The position numbers were made by a program, and so were the translations under genes. Under the pieces are notes generated by a model. It saw only the letters and a program-made list of their open reading frames with translations, was not told where the DNA came from and did no database searches. 64,000 nt of DNA from Hybos culiciformis (lineage: Eukaryota > Arthropoda > Insecta > Diptera > Hybotidae), in the NCBI GenBank assembly GCA_964007475.1, contig OZ023275.1, positions 37,071,381 through 37,135,380 of the forward strand, given 5' to 3'. Shown here piece after piece: positions 63,332 through 64,000 of the stretch (within the stretch, counting starts at the first letter, position 1; every line of letters starts with the position of its first letter).

Positions 63332-64000
63332 TTTGAATTTTTTTTATATTATTATTAAACTTTATTTAATATATTTTATTTTAGATATAATTAATATACA
63401 TTATATTTAAAGTCTGATAAATATGGAAATAAGAATAAAAGTTTCCACTACTATATAAATATTAATGGTTATATTTAAAATATTAAGATATTTCCATGAT
63501 TAAAAATGTCCAAATATATTTTACTGAATTTTCATTTATAAAACTGTTTCTATTTTGTTGTAAAGAATGCATAAAAATCTCTTTAGTGTCAAGTTCAGTC
63601 ATAGTCACCTCAATGACCAGTATGTACTATCTATGTAAATTCATATTTTTTCAAGATGTATACTTGTTCATGTACAAAACCCAGTATTTAGTGAATATGT
63701 ACAGAACATATATCCGATATATAGAAATATTTTCTTTTTATAAATTTTTGTTGAAAAACTTTCTTAAAAAAATAAAAATGTTAAATTCAATGCTCAAAAT
63801 AAATGTAAATAGTAATTCTTATTTATTACCATGTTTCTGCGATAGAGCGTAATGCTAAAAAGGATTAAGAGTATCAGTCTAACATATTAATTTACTTATT
63901 GACAGTTTCTCTGTCAAAAAAAAAAAAATTATCAAAAACAAGGCGCAAATTTGTTCCATAAGTATATATTTTTTTTAAAGATTTTTAGTTACAAAATGTC
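63332..64000. other. upstream region of first exon A
   Basis: The promoter and 5' UTR of isoform A should lie here on the minus strand. A plus-strand frame of 118 codons (63,496-63,852) runs divergently from it. Its peptide is rich in Phe, Tyr, Ile and Ser and shows no family, so I do not call it a gene. No TATA box is distinct from the AT background. Confidence 0.4.

Noticed and set aside
1..64000. CRISPR arrays, operons, bacterial promoters or rRNA
   Set aside because: No regularly spaced repeats, no clustered unspliced genes and no rRNA-like sequence; the DNA is eukaryotic.

Overview
The window is eukaryotic nuclear DNA, very A+T-rich (roughly four fifths A+T by eye), full of long A/T homopolymers and with very few long open frames. 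Genes are split by GT-AG introns, and one start has an insect-like CAAAATG context. The main gene is an animal inositol-trisphosphate 3-kinase, and the mobile elements are short non-autonomous DNA transposons. Together these suggest an insect with an AT-rich genome; I cannot fix the order from the sequence.

Layout. Positions 1 to about 31,180 are gene-poor. They hold a pogo/Tigger-like MITE (8,324-8,873), a foldback MITE with GC-rich arms (11,870-12,018), and a hAT-like element (about 24,618-25,574) that contains a second, long-armed palindromic MITE (24,871-25,412). An intronless plus-strand gene (31,364-32,254) encodes a 296-residue basic protein with a KEN box and many S/T-P sites; I do not recognise its family, but it looks like a cell-cycle-regulated nuclear protein. 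It points tail-to-tail at the second gene.

From 63,331 down to 36,358 on the minus strand lies the IP3 3-kinase gene. Four common exons (37,869 to 36,358) encode the calmodulin-binding segment, the whole kinase domain and a C-terminal tail. Three separate upstream coding exons (63,331-63,089; 52,034-51,375; 48,021-47,893) each begin with ATG and end in phase 0 at a GT donor. Each can therefore splice directly to the common exon, giving predicted proteins of 467, 606 and 429 residues that share the kinase and differ at the N terminus. The introns hold a TA-flanked MITE, a perfect 23-bp-arm hairpin and four perfect TGACGTCA palindromes.

I found no tRNA, rRNA, CRISPR array or prokaryotic-type operon. 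Nothing here is clearly a new biological system. The points most worth follow-up are the alternative-promoter design of the kinase gene with its intronic CRE sites, the orphan KEN-box protein, and the nested MITE structures.
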